Shown here: positions 1-7,906 of the stretch, in pieces
Layout of the letters: each line of letters begins with the position of its first letter
Position numbering within the stretch: position 1 is the stretch's first letter
Program-made: the position numbers and the translations under genes
Notes under the pieces: generated by a model
What the model saw: the letters and a program-made list of their open reading frames with translations, nothing else
What the model was told of the DNA's origin: nothing
Database searches by the model: none
NCBI GenBank assembly: GCA_049275655.1
Contig: JBASUY010000030.1
Span: 227,690-291,689, forward strand
Direction: 5' to 3'
DNA: 64,000 bases
Source: Sherwoodlollariibacterium sp049275655
Lineage (GTDB): Bacteria > Omnitrophota > Gorgyraeia > Gygaellales > Profunditerraquicolaceae

Positions 1-280
1 TTTTAAACTCAACCCCTAAAATTTTAGAAATCTCAATCTTGCTATCTTCTCCGGCAACAGTGCATTTATCTATGCCACACTTTCCTTCTGCCAATGCCTC
101 AGCTAAACCAGAGCACCCCCCCATCCCACATGCACCACAATTAGCGCCGGGTAGGCTATCTTGAATCTTATCTAATTTAGGGTTAGAAGAGACGCAAAAC
201 TTCTTAGCCGCCAATGAAAGCCCCACACCGAATAAAACCCCTAAACTGCCTAAAGCTATTATCGGATAGAGTATCGTCAT
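1..280 (-). CDS. rnfB: RnfB, electron-transport subunit (5' part; C-terminus outside window)
   Basis: Iron-sulfur subunit of the Rnf ferredoxin:NAD+ oxidoreductase, which takes electrons from reduced ferredoxin. The 93 visible codons start with a hydrophobic anchor (residues 4-25) and continue into the Fe-S domain signature C48-x2-C51-x4-C56-x16-C73, the expected RnfB 4Fe-4S spacing. The gene runs off the left edge, so the two downstream ferredoxin motifs cannot be seen. The ATG at 280 lies 3 nt after the rnfA stop, consistent with translational coupling in the rnf operon. Identification rests on the anchor, cysteine spacing and position after rnfA. Confidence 0.93.
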   Translation of the reverse strand, partial: MTILYPIIALGSLGVLFGVGLSLAAKKFCVSSNPKLDKIQDSLPGANCGACGMGGCSGLAEALAEGKCGIDKCTVAGEDSKIEISKILGVEFK

Positions 281-283
281 CGT

Positions 284-892
284 TTAAAATTTAAACCCGC
301 TAAAGCCCATAAAAGAAAGACTCATAATCGCAGCAACTATAAAAGCAATAGGAATCCCTTTCATACTTAAAGGAGTATCATTTAATTCCAACCTCTCGCG
401 GATACCGGACATAAGCAGAAGCGCTACACAAAACCCTACTCCTGCAAAAAAAGCTTGGGCAACTGAAAAGAGCACTCCAGAAAAAATAGAAACCCCGGGG
501 ATAAAAAAATCGTCTATATTTAATATTGTAACCCCTAAAACAGCGCAATTAGTTGTGATAAGCGGCAGGTAAATCCCCAATGCCTTATACAAAGCAGGAG
601 AAAGCTTTCTAATGACCATCTCAATAAACTGCACAAAGGCAGCGATGATAAGGATAAAAAATATCGTTCTTAAGTATACTATATCCAACGGGACTAAAAC
701 AAATGCATAGATTAAAGATGTAATCAAGGCAGACAAGACCATAACAAAGACAACCGCAACCCCCATAGAAAAAGCTGCCCTTGTATTACGGGATACCCCT
801 AAAAACGGGCATAACCCTAAAAACTTAGAGAGTATAAAATTATTTATAAAGACCATGCTTATGGCTATTGATATAATTTTACTTATCTGCAT
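284..892 (-). CDS. rnfA: RnfA, membrane subunit of the Rnf complex
   Basis: Integral membrane subunit of Rnf (family shared with NqrE), 202 aa with about six hydrophobic helices. The N-terminal signature NNFILSKFLGLCPFLGVS (residues 17-34) is typical of RnfA, including the conserved cysteine proposed to help hold a membrane Fe-S centre with RnfE. RnfA, RnfD and RnfE form the ion-translocating core. It lies between rnfE (11 nt upstream) and rnfB. Length is normal for the family. Confidence 0.95.
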   Translation of the reverse strand: MQISKIISIAISMVFINNFILSKFLGLCPFLGVSRNTRAAFSMGVAVVFVMVLSALITSLIYAFVLVPLDIVYLRTIFFILIIAAFVQFIEMVIRKLSPALYKALGIYLPLITTNCAVLGVTILNIDDFFIPGVSIFSGVLFSVAQAFFAGVGFCVALLLMSGIRERLELNDTPLSMKGIPIAFIVAAIMSLSFMGFSGFKF

Positions 893-903
893 TTTATCTC
901 CAT

Positions 904-1497
904 TTATTTTTTAGTTATCCCTAAGATCCTGCTTAAGGCAATCAAAAGCCCCATTGTGAGAAGCGCTCCAGGAGCTAAAATCATAACAAGGATAAACTCA
1001 TTATTTTTTAAAAACCCAAAGCCTAATATACTCCCCGAGCCTAAAAGCTCTCTAATAAAAGCGATAATACTTAAACCTAAAGTAAAGCCTACCCCCATTC
1101 CTAACCCGTCAAAGATAGAAGGCAAGACTCTATTGCGCGAAGCAAATGCCTCTGCCCGCGCCATGATAATACAATTAACTACAATCAAAGGTATAAATAT
1201 GCCTAAGGATTTACCTAATGCCGGTAAGTAAGCCTTAATCATAAGCTCGCAAAGAGTAACAAAAGTAGCGATGATGACTATATATGCCGGAAGACGTATC
1301 CTTGCAGGAATAAAATTGCGCAAACCGGAGATTATCATATTAGAAAAGACTAATACAAATGTTGCAGCTATCCCCATACCTAAGGCATTAAATAACGAAG
1401 TAGATACTGCCAAGGTCGGGCATAAGCCTAAGATTAACCCAAATGTAGGATTAAGTATAGTTATGCCTTTAGTAAATTCTTTAATTAAGCTCTTCAT
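904..1497 (-). CDS. rnfE: RnfE, membrane subunit of the Rnf complex
   Basis: Paralogue of RnfA (NqrD/RnfE side of the family), 197 aa and very hydrophobic. The signature NPTFGLILGLCPTLAVS near residues 16-32 contains the conserved LGLCP motif. RnfA and RnfE pack as inverted-topology partners in the complex. It starts 6 nt after the rnfD stop and is followed 11 nt later by rnfA, so it belongs to the same transcript. Confidence 0.95.
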   Translation of the reverse strand: MKSLIKEFTKGITILNPTFGLILGLCPTLAVSTSLFNALGMGIAATFVLVFSNMIISGLRNFIPARIRLPAYIVIIATFVTLCELMIKAYLPALGKSLGIFIPLIVVNCIIMARAEAFASRNRVLPSIFDGLGMGVGFTLGLSIIAFIRELLGSGSILGFGFLKNNEFILVMILAPGALLTMGLLIALSRILGITKK

Positions 1498-1503
1498 ATT
1501 TTT

Positions 1504-2442
1504 TTAAGTCCCGTAAATCCTCGGGCGCATATACCGGTCAATCATAGGAGTTGCCGCATTCATTATAAGTATGGCGTATGATACCCCTTCTGGATAGCCT
1601 CCCCAAAACCTGATAACAACAGTAATAATCCCGCATCCTATGCCAAATACAACCTGCCCCTTGCGGGTCAAAGGAGAAGTAACATAATCCGTAGCCATAA
1701 AAAACGCTCCTAATATCAACCCTCCTGATAAGATCCCGGATAGCCAATCCCCGGTAAATAAAGGCTTTGCCCCAAATATATAAGACAATAACCCCGTAGT
1801 AAATATATAAGTAAAGGGTATATGCCAAGAGATATATCCTCTTATCAAAAGAAATACCGCTCCGATTAATAAAGCCAAAATACACACCTCTCCTATACAA
1901 CCCGGGCGGTTGCCTAAAAATAAATCTAAGTAAGAGATACCCTCAAGCGCTTTACCTTCGGTTAAAGAAGCTAAAGGTGTGGCAGAGGTGAGCGCATCAT
2001 AATTAAAAGGCTTAGTAAAAGTAGTCATATATTTTGGCCAAGATGCCATAAGAAAAACCCTACCTACAAGCGCAGGGTTAAATATATTCTGCCCTAACCC
2101 TCCAAAGACCTGTTTACCTATGGCGATAGAGAATACCGAACCTATAATAGGAAGCCAAAGGGGGGCTTCTGATGGCAAATTGTAAGCTAATAATAAACCG
2201 GTAAGCACAGCGCTACCGTCATAGATAGCTATCTTTCTTTTTGTAAGTTTTTGCAAGATATACTCGGTTAAGACTGCCGCGGTTATGCTTAAGGCTATTG
2301 ACCATAGCGCCTTAATCCCAAATATAAAAACCCCGGCTAAGCCTGCAGGAATTAGGCTTAAAGTAACCAACCACATAGTCCTTTGAACAGACTCTTTTTT
2401 ATGTAGATGCGGCGCGGTATTAACTAATAAATTATCTTTCAT
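1504..2442 (-). CDS. rnfD: RnfD, flavin-carrying membrane subunit of Rnf
   Basis: NqrB/RnfD family protein, 312 aa, with about nine or ten hydrophobic helices. The motif S153-A-T155-P-L matches the site at which FMN is covalently attached through a phosphoester to threonine in RnfD. No flavin transferase (ApbE) gene is seen in this window, so that enzyme must be encoded elsewhere if the sites are flavinylated. The gene overlaps the 3' end of rnfG by 11 nt, indicating coupled translation. Confidence 0.95.
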   Translation of the reverse strand: MKDNLLVNTAPHLHKKESVQRTMWLVTLSLIPAGLAGVFIFGIKALWSIALSITAAVLTEYILQKLTKRKIAIYDGSAVLTGLLLAYNLPSEAPLWLPIIGSVFSIAIGKQVFGGLGQNIFNPALVGRVFLMASWPKYMTTFTKPFNYDALTSATPLASLTEGKALEGISYLDLFLGNRPGCIGEVCILALLIGAVFLLIRGYISWHIPFTYIFTTGLLSYIFGAKPLFTGDWLSGILSGGLILGAFFMATDYVTSPLTRKGQVVFGIGCGIITVVIRFWGGYPEGVSYAILIMNAATPMIDRYMRPRIYGT

Positions 2443-2950
2443 CCCTCACCTTTAATTTTACCTCTTCTGCTTTCTTTTTTACTGAATCTATAACCGCCTT
2501 AGAAGAAATTGTTGCTCCGGTAATCGCCTCTACCTTAGATAAATCGCTTACCCCCTTAAAGCGGTTAGTAAAATCATCCGCGACAATGCGCGAGCCTAAT
2601 CCCGGAGTCTCATTGTGGGATAATACCTTTATCGCAGTAATCTCTCCACTTTTTAAAATCCCTGCTATTGTCTTTACCTCTCCGGAGTAACCCCTCTCTA
2701 TTGCCTTAAAAGCATACCCTAATAACTCTCCCTTTGCGTCAAATGCCTTATAGTAGTCTATTTCACTACCCTCCTTTACCTCCTCAAACCTACCTGCCAA
2801 AGGAAAGACAGCTTTTAAGCTTAACTCCTCTTCTAACTTCTCCTGCGCTAATATCTTTGGCTTTGTCAGGATATCTGCCCAAGCTAATAACCCTGCGGCT
2901 ACAATACATATAAACCCTAAGATAAAACCAAATTTAAACGTCTCTTTCAT
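2432..2950 (-). CDS. rnfG: RnfG, periplasmic FMN-binding subunit of Rnf
   Basis: 172 aa: an N-terminal membrane anchor (residues 6-27) followed by an FMN-binding domain. The C-terminal motif TGATIS (T147 as the expected covalent FMN site) is the family signature. It overlaps rnfC by 4 nt and rnfD by 11 nt. Here rnfG precedes rnfD in transcription order (C-G-D-E-A-B); the more familiar arrangement is C-D-G-E-A-B. Domain content leaves little doubt about which gene is which. Confidence 0.94.
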   Translation of the reverse strand: MKETFKFGFILGFICIVAAGLLAWADILTKPKILAQEKLEEELSLKAVFPLAGRFEEVKEGSEIDYYKAFDAKGELLGYAFKAIERGYSGEVKTIAGILKSGEITAIKVLSHNETPGLGSRIVADDFTNRFKGVSDLSKVEAITGATISSKAVIDSVKKKAEEVKLKVRDER

Positions 2951-4242
2951 CTCTTCGCCTCTAATTTAACCCTCTTAATAGACTGCACTAACCTACGGTT
3001 AGCAGAGCATACATAATTACAAACCCCACACTCAATACAATCCATAGCTCCGTAGTTTATTGCTTCCTGCCATAGCCCTTTTTCAGAGGCTAAATTTATG
3101 ACACAGGGCATAAGCCCAACAGGGCACTCCCTTACGCAAGAGCCGCACCTTATGCAATACTCCTCTATCAAGGTCTTTGATTCTTTTGGGCCAAAAAGCA
3201 AAACTCCGTTTGTAGATTTAATAACCGGGACATTATCGGTATATTGGGCAATACCCATCATCGGGCCTCCGATAATAATTTTAGATGGGTTTTCTTTTAA
3301 AGGAGCGCAATAGTTAATGAGTTCTTTTATCGGAGTACCTATACGCACTAATAAGTTTTTGGGGTTTGAAAGGATAGCTCCCGTAACCGTAACCACCCTT
3401 TCATACAAAGGTTTATTTAAATAGACTGCCTCGTATATCGCAAATACTGTTGCTACATTATGCACAACTACCCCTATATCAAAAGGTAGCTTACCGCGGG
3501 GGACTTCTTTATTCAAGACGCTCTTGATAAGTTGTTTCTCCCCTCCCTGCGGATAACTTGATTTTAATGTATGTAGGCGGCAATCAATCTGCCTATTAAA
3601 TACGCTCTTTATTGATATACGGGAGTTGACCTTCTTAATTGCTTCGGGCTTATTATCCTCTATAGCTATAAAAACTTTTTTTATCCCCAAGCAGTATGCT
3701 GCTAAATCTATCCCCTTTAAAATCTCCTCTGCTCTTTCAATCATAAGCTGAGAATCAGAGGTTAAATAAGGCTCACACTCAGCGCCGTTAATAATCAAGG
3801 TATCCACACTTACAGAAGGATTTAATTTAATATGCGCGGGAAAACTCGCCCCTCCCATCCCTACAATTCCGCTTTCAAATACTATCCTTCTTATATCTTC
3901 CGGGGATAACTTATCTATATCTTTTCTAATAGCGTAATTTACAACTTGGCTAGAGTTGAGATCAGGCTCAATTACAACTGCCTTAGACCTGCCTGATATA
4001 GGATGCGGCCAGTCTATTATAGAAACAACTTTTCCTGCTACAGAAGAGTGTACCGGTGAATAAGTGCGCGCATCTGATGCGCCTATTTTTTGCCCAAGAG
4101 AAACAAAATCCCCGGGCTTAACTAATGGGCTACAGATACTTCCTAAATGTTGAGAGAGCGGTATATAAACTCTACCTAAAGGAAGAAGTGCCTCTATTTG
4201 CTTACCTTCCGTATAAAACTTATTATCTTCTAATCTAACCAT
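2947..4242 (-). CDS. rnfC: RnfC, NADH/FMN-binding soluble subunit of Rnf
   Basis: 431 aa peripheral subunit where NAD+ is reduced. The order is an N-terminal barrel-sandwich region, a Complex I 51-kDa-like FMN/NAD domain (glycine-rich GGASFPAHIKL near residue 130 and GAECEPYLTSD soon after), a SLBB-like segment, and two 4Fe-4S motifs near the C-terminus (CIRCGSCVRECP and CIECGVCNYVC). The second motif has C-x2-C-x2-C-x3-C-like spacing with SANR after the last cysteine, as in other RnfC. It lacks the long C-terminal repeat extension of some proteobacterial RnfC. Its start overlaps the MFS gene upstream by 13 nt. Confidence 0.95.
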   Translation of the reverse strand: MVRLEDNKFYTEGKQIEALLPLGRVYIPLSQHLGSICSPLVKPGDFVSLGQKIGASDARTYSPVHSSVAGKVVSIIDWPHPISGRSKAVVIEPDLNSSQVVNYAIRKDIDKLSPEDIRRIVFESGIVGMGGASFPAHIKLNPSVSVDTLIINGAECEPYLTSDSQLMIERAEEILKGIDLAAYCLGIKKVFIAIEDNKPEAIKKVNSRISIKSVFNRQIDCRLHTLKSSYPQGGEKQLIKSVLNKEVPRGKLPFDIGVVVHNVATVFAIYEAVYLNKPLYERVVTVTGAILSNPKNLLVRIGTPIKELINYCAPLKENPSKIIIGGPMMGIAQYTDNVPVIKSTNGVLLFGPKESKTLIEEYCIRCGSCVRECPVGLMPCVINLASEKGLWQEAINYGAMDCIECGVCNYVCSANRRLVQSIKRVKLEAKR

Positions 4243-5486
4243 GGAATTTTACGTTTAAGGATAATATTTATAACACCAACAATGCTAAATATACACCCTA
4301 CTACAACAAGCATTAATGTATGCGAAACCCTCTCTGCCAAGAGGCTACTGATAAACATAAATAAAAGGAATGCTAAATGCATAACAATCTCTAAGGAACT
4401 AAAAACCTTACCCATCATCTCATTACTACTTGCCTTATGTATAATTGTGTTTGAGGCAATCATAATGGGAGAAACGCTAACCCCAAGGATAAAAGAAAGG
4501 AGTGCAGCAGTAAAAAAACAAGGGTAACGGTTTAAGGTAAGGGTAAAAATTATAAGCATAATGCCGCTTAAGGTAAGGGAAGTAAATATAGTCTTATAGT
4601 GGCTTAGGCGTTGGCCAAAACGCCCGTAAAAAACTGACCCCGTAAATAACCCTATGCCTAAAAACATAATCAAAAGCCCTAAATCTTTTGTCGCAGAGTT
4701 TAGGACCTTCTGGACAAAGACGATCATTACCGTATAAACCGCGCCCAGCGCTGACCAGAGCATAAACATAATGCTTGCGGTTAGGCGGATATCTTTTTGC
4801 TTTATAAAATACAAAACCCCTTCTTTTATCTCCTGAAAGACTGACTTTCTTATGGTATCTACTATCTGCCTGCCTAACTCCTTAAAATCTTTAGTTAAAG
4901 GGCTAAATTTCTTAGCTATAGAAAATATAAGCGCCCCGGATATAAGGAAGTTTAAAGAGTTAAGGTAAAAACCGCTCTTTGCCCCAACCCATTCAACTAA
5001 AACACCGCTTATGCCGAATCCTAAAACAGCCGCAAGCATCCCAGTAACGTTAAGCAGGGAGTTAGCTATTAACAAATCACCCTTCTCTACTAAATCAGGC
5101 ACAATAGAAAGTTTTGCCGGGACAAAGAAGCGCGCAATAGAAAAGACGATAAAGATAATACCATAAATCGGTAGAACGCTTTTATAATAATAAAGGAAGA
5201 AGGGTATAGTAAATATTAAGGCTGACCTTAAGAAATCACAAATATACATCGTCTTTCTTCTATCCCACCTATCAACATAGACCCCTGCCACAGGCCCAAC
5301 TATAAAGACCGGAATTATGGTAAAAGAGAGTATCTTTGCCATATCCATAGTTGACCCCGGGCTTCTATCATAGACAAAGGCGATTAAAGCCATCTGTCCT
5401 AACCTCTCCCCGAATTGGGAGATTATCTGGCCTAACCAGAGAAGAAAGAAATTATGGTTTTTTAAGACTTTACGGAACTTTGACAT
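4230..5486 (-). CDS. MFS transporter, EntS/MFS_3-like exporter
   Basis: 418 aa with about twelve hydrophobic helices. The cytoplasmic loop motif G-V-Y-V-D-R-W-D-R-R-K-T (near residues 63-75) matches MFS signature A in the enterobactin-exporter/MFS_3 type. The substrate cannot be read from the sequence. The gene starts only 10 nt after the 3' end of tRNA-Thr and its stop overlaps rnfC, so it links a tRNA and the rnf operon in one probable transcript. A connection between exporter and Rnf is positional only. Confidence 0.85.
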   Translation of the reverse strand: MSKFRKVLKNHNFFLLWLGQIISQFGERLGQMALIAFVYDRSPGSTMDMAKILSFTIIPVFIVGPVAGVYVDRWDRRKTMYICDFLRSALIFTIPFFLYYYKSVLPIYGIIFIVFSIARFFVPAKLSIVPDLVEKGDLLIANSLLNVTGMLAAVLGFGISGVLVEWVGAKSGFYLNSLNFLISGALIFSIAKKFSPLTKDFKELGRQIVDTIRKSVFQEIKEGVLYFIKQKDIRLTASIMFMLWSALGAVYTVMIVFVQKVLNSATKDLGLLIMFLGIGLFTGSVFYGRFGQRLSHYKTIFTSLTLSGIMLIIFTLTLNRYPCFFTAALLSFILGVSVSPIMIASNTIIHKASSNEMMGKVFSSLEIVMHLAFLLFMFISSLLAERVSHTLMLVVVGCIFSIVGVINIILKRKIPWLD

Positions 5487-5496
5487 CTCTAATAAA

Positions 5497-5569
5497 AGCC
5501 GATGAGAGGGATCGAACCTCCGGCCCGCGCTTTACGAAAGCGCCGCTCTACCAGCTGAGCTACATCGGC
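5497..5569 (-). tRNA. tRNA-Thr (anticodon CGT)
   Basis: Read on the minus strand, a perfect 7-bp acceptor stem (GCCGATG with CATCGGC), a D arm with AGCTCAGCTGGTAGAGC, a 5-bp anticodon stem GCGCT/AGCGC closing loop TTCGTAA (anticodon CGT), and a T arm with GGTTCGATCC. No CCA is encoded; T occupies the discriminator position. The MFS start codon follows after 10 nt. Confidence 0.96.
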
Positions 5570-5583
5570 AAAAGAATGCCATA

Positions 5584-5612
5584 ATTATACCAATTTTTAC
5601 CCTTACATCCAA
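5584..5612 (-). promoter_or_regulatory. Probable promoter of tRNA-Thr / MFS / rnf transcript
   Basis: Minus strand: TTGGAT (5607-5612), 17-nt spacer, TATAAT (5584-5589), 14 nt before the tRNA. No other promoter is obvious between here and rnfC, so it may serve the whole block. Confidence 0.6.
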
Positions 5613-5621
5613 GAAAAATTA

Positions 5622-5649
5622 TTGACAAAGTAAAAAAAAATGTTAGACT
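5622..5649 (+). promoter_or_regulatory. Promoter of the first cold-shock gene
   Basis: TTGACA at 5622-5627, 16-nt spacer, TAGACT at 5644-5649. Transcription would start near 5656 and give a leader of about 120 nt. Confidence 0.65.
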
Positions 5650-5707
5650 ATTAGTGTTACTAACGTTGCAAGGAGAAGTAGAGATTTTTTCAAGAGAAAC
5701 AGATAAA

Positions 5708-5754
5708 CCGTAAAGCTTGTAGCCATTAGAGAATGGCGCTTTACGGCTTTTTTT
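5708..5754 (+). promoter_or_regulatory. Terminator-like hairpin in the cold-shock gene leader
   Basis: CCGTAAAGC (5708-5716) pairs perfectly with GCTTTACGG (5738-5746), and inside it GCCATT (5722-5727) pairs with AATGGC (5732-5737) around an AGAG loop. One base later comes a run of seven T (5748-5754). This is a textbook intrinsic terminator placed before the ribosome-binding site (5757-5766) of the gene, suggesting conditional read-through. The second cold-shock gene has a hairpin of the same design. Confidence 0.75.
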
Positions 5755-5777
5755 ATGGGGGAGGTGAAAAGTAGGAG

Positions 5778-5978
5778 ATGGCAAAAGGTAAAGTAAAGTG
5801 GTTTTCCAATCAAAAAGGTTATGGCTTTATTACCGGTGAAGACGGAAAAGACGTATTCGTGCACTTCAGCGCGCTTACTGGTGAAGGTTATAAGACTTTA
5901 GAGGAAGGACAATCAGTTGAATATGAGGTAACCCAAGGCCCAAAAGGCGACCAGGCAACCAACGTTACCAAAATATAA
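5778..5978 (+). CDS. Cold-shock domain protein (CspA family)
   Basis: 66 aa single cold-shock OB-fold that binds single-stranded RNA/DNA and melts RNA structure. RNP1 (KGYGFI, residues 13-18) and RNP2 (VFVHF, residues 26-30) are intact with the usual aromatic residues. The start ATG follows GGGGGAGGTG by 11 nt, with another AGGAG directly next to it. A long leader carrying a terminator-like hairpin precedes it, and a strong intrinsic terminator follows 12 nt after the stop. A close paralogue lies at 17490-17690. Confidence 0.97.
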   Translation: MAKGKVKWFSNQKGYGFITGEDGKDVFVHFSALTGEGYKTLEEGQSVEYEVTQGPKGDQATNVTKI

Positions 5979-5990
5979 ATCAGCACAAAA

Positions 5991-6028
5991 AACGAAGCTA
6001 TGGGTAATTTACTATCCATAGCTTCGTT
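5991..6028 (+). terminator. Intrinsic terminator after the cold-shock gene
   Basis: Perfect 13-bp stem AACGAAGCTATGG (5991-6003) with CCATAGCTTCGTT (6016-6028), 12-nt loop, followed by a T-rich tract. Confidence 0.85.
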
Positions 6029-6035
6029 TTTCTTT

Positions 6036-6071
6036 TAGGGACAGCCACTTTCTTTAAAGTAGCTGTCCCTA
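6036..6071. repeat. REP-like imperfect palindrome
   Basis: TAGGGACAGC at the left arm and GCTGTCCCTA at the right arm, with CACTTT/AAAGT pairing further in and single mismatches between. It sits alone between the cold-shock terminator and tRNA-Phe and codes for nothing. GGGACAG-type palindromes are known around REP-associated tyrosine transposases, but no transposase or second copy is visible here. Confidence 0.5.
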
Positions 6072-6087
6072 TGAATCCGAAATAATA

Positions 6088-6159
6088 TGCCGAGGAGAAG
6101 AATCGAACTTCCCACGCCGGCCTTTTCAGGGCCGCGCTCTACCACTGAGCTACCTCGGC
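6088..6159 (-). tRNA. tRNA-Phe (anticodon GAA)
   Basis: Minus strand: acceptor GCCGAGG/CCTCGGC with discriminator A (6088), D arm GCTCAGTGGTAGAGC, anticodon stem CGGCC/GGCCG around CTGAAAA (anticodon GAA), and T arm with GTTCGATTC. No encoded CCA. Confidence 0.96.
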
Positions 6160-6230
6160 GAAAGGATTATTATCTTATTTATCCTTTTTACCACAAAAGA
6201 CAAAAAAATCAAGCAGATTAAGATTAAACC

Positions 6231-6335
6231 CTACTTAAGCCCGTTTTTAGAAAAGATACGCAAGAAGCAAAAAAAAGTAAGCCCTAATATAACTATCCAA
6301 GATATAGATATAAACACCCAACCGCTTACTTGCAT
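6231..6335 (-). CDS. 34-residue membrane peptide, probable small subunit of the NSS transporter
   Basis: The ATG at 6335 lies 1 nt after the transporter stop, and the frame encodes 34 aa ending at TAG (6231). Residues 6-27 form a single hydrophobic helix (WVFISISWIVILGLTFFCFL), followed by a short basic tail. A GAAGGG element inside the end of the transporter gene can serve as its ribosome-binding site. Many bacterial NSS transporters are followed by a peptide of this size and layout (MetP/MetS type), so a small-subunit role is inferred from size, topology and position. Confidence 0.7.
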   Translation of the reverse strand: MQVSGWVFISISWIVILGLTFFCFLRIFSKNGLK

Positions 6336-6336
6336 A

Positions 6337-7896
6337 TTAAGTACCCTTCTTTAAAAAAGCCCTCTTCCTCCAAGCTATCTTAACTAGCAGAGCAATGACG
6401 ATAAAGATAAAGACCAGCCCTAAACGCGTAAATAACACATAGCCTCTTGTAGAATCAGGAATATTCTTCATCAGGATAATAGGCAACCACTCCTGCTTAA
6501 TCCACATCCCTAATATTAAAAACAAAAGAAGCGGGGTAATATATTTAATAATAAACTTATAGATTCTTGGAACCCGCATATCCGCTCCCTTATGTATCTC
6601 ATCCCATGCCTTATCTATGCCAAAGACCCAGGCAAAAAGTATAACCTCTATCGTCGCAAAAACAACTAAAGAAAAAGTCCCTCCCCAAAAATCAAGCTCA
6701 TCTAAAACTCCTTTACCTAAGAAAAAAATCACCGGTTGGCACAAAATAAAAGAAAGAACCCCAAAGATAGAAACAGCCCTTTTTCTGGATATATTAAACT
6801 CGTCCTCTAAAAAAGCTACTGCCGGCTGTGCTAAGGAGACAGATGAAGTAATCCCTGCTAAAAATAAAAGAAAAAACCAACAAAAACCTATTAACTCCGA
6901 TAAGGGAAGCTTATTTATGACAAGGGGCATAGTAACAAAACCTAAATTGAATACCCCGGAACTCGTAATTGACTTAATATCAACGGGCCCAAAAAAGACA
7001 AAAGCCGCAGGGATTATAATACTTGCCCCTAAGATAACTTCGGCAAAACTATTTGTACTTGCAGCAGTAAGCCCAGAAAGGACTACATCATCTCCTTTAG
7101 ATAAATAACTGGCATAAGTTAAGATAACCCCTATGCCTACGCTTAAGGTAAAAAATATCTGCCCGGCTGCCTCAATCCATATCTTAGCAGACTTAAGGCT
7201 GGAGAAGTCAGCATTCCATAAAAACCCAAATCCATTTAGGACATTCCAGTCAGGTTTAAATGCATCAGGAGCGCCTAAGGTTAAGACCCTTATCATTAAT
7301 ATAGCCCCGAAGGCTAATAAAAGCGGCATTGCAAACTTACACAACCTCTCAATTCCCCCTTTTATCCCATAATAGATAACAGATATATTCAAAACAAAAG
7401 TTAGCGCAAAAAAGATATAGGCTGCCTGCAATCCGTTAAAGTGCTGATTTTTTTCTAATCCCTGAAACCCTAAGAGAAAGCTCTTCATCCCTGATAAATC
7501 AGTTAAAGAAGAATACTTACCAACCAAGGAGAAGAAGCTATAAGCTAAGGTCCAAGACTCTATATAGACATAATAGATAAAAATAACCAAGGGGCCGAAT
7601 ATACCGATTACACCAAAGTATTTTACAAAACGGTTCTTCTGCCAAAGGCTATTGAATATCCCCGGAGCAGTCCCATGCCCAAAGCCTCCTCCGAATCTAC
7701 CTAAAGTCCACTCAACCCACATAAGCGGTATCCCTAATAATAAAAATGAGACAAAATAGGGAATCATAAAAGCCCCGCCGCCGTTAATAGCCGCCTTAGC
7801 CGGAAACCTTAAAAAATTACCTAAGCCTATTGCCGAGCCTGCAACAGCCATGATAATCCCTAATTTAGACCCCCAACTATCGCGTTTTTTTGCCAT
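6337..7896 (-). CDS. Sodium-dependent transporter, NSS/SNF family
   Basis: 519 aa, LeuT-fold sodium:amino acid symporter with about twelve helices. The first helix carries GSAIGLGNFLRFP (near residues 16-28), the family signature containing Na+ site residues. The substrate is probably a hydrophobic or neutral amino acid, but this cannot be settled here. The gene is followed directly by a 34-aa membrane peptide. It is preceded by the MazG-like gene 10 nt upstream, so it may be read from the promoter of that group. A Na+ symporter fits with an Rnf complex that could supply an ion gradient. Confidence 0.93.
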   Translation of the reverse strand: MAKKRDSWGSKLGIIMAVAGSAIGLGNFLRFPAKAAINGGGAFMIPYFVSFLLLGIPLMWVEWTLGRFGGGFGHGTAPGIFNSLWQKNRFVKYFGVIGIFGPLVIFIYYVYIESWTLAYSFFSLVGKYSSLTDLSGMKSFLLGFQGLEKNQHFNGLQAAYIFFALTFVLNISVIYYGIKGGIERLCKFAMPLLLAFGAILMIRVLTLGAPDAFKPDWNVLNGFGFLWNADFSSLKSAKIWIEAAGQIFFTLSVGIGVILTYASYLSKGDDVVLSGLTAASTNSFAEVILGASIIIPAAFVFFGPVDIKSITSSGVFNLGFVTMPLVINKLPLSELIGFCWFFLLFLAGITSSVSLAQPAVAFLEDEFNISRKRAVSIFGVLSFILCQPVIFFLGKGVLDELDFWGGTFSLVVFATIEVILFAWVFGIDKAWDEIHKGADMRVPRIYKFIIKYITPLLLFLILGMWIKQEWLPIILMKNIPDSTRGYVLFTRLGLVFIFIVIALLVKIAWRKRAFLKKGT

Positions 7897-7906
7897 AATT
7901 TTAAAG

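Noticed and set aside
6617..7108. Long open frame opposite the NSS transporter gene (163 codons, plus strand)
   Set aside because: The opposite strand encodes a clear full-length NSS transporter; this frame has no recognisable domain and lacks a ribosome-binding site.
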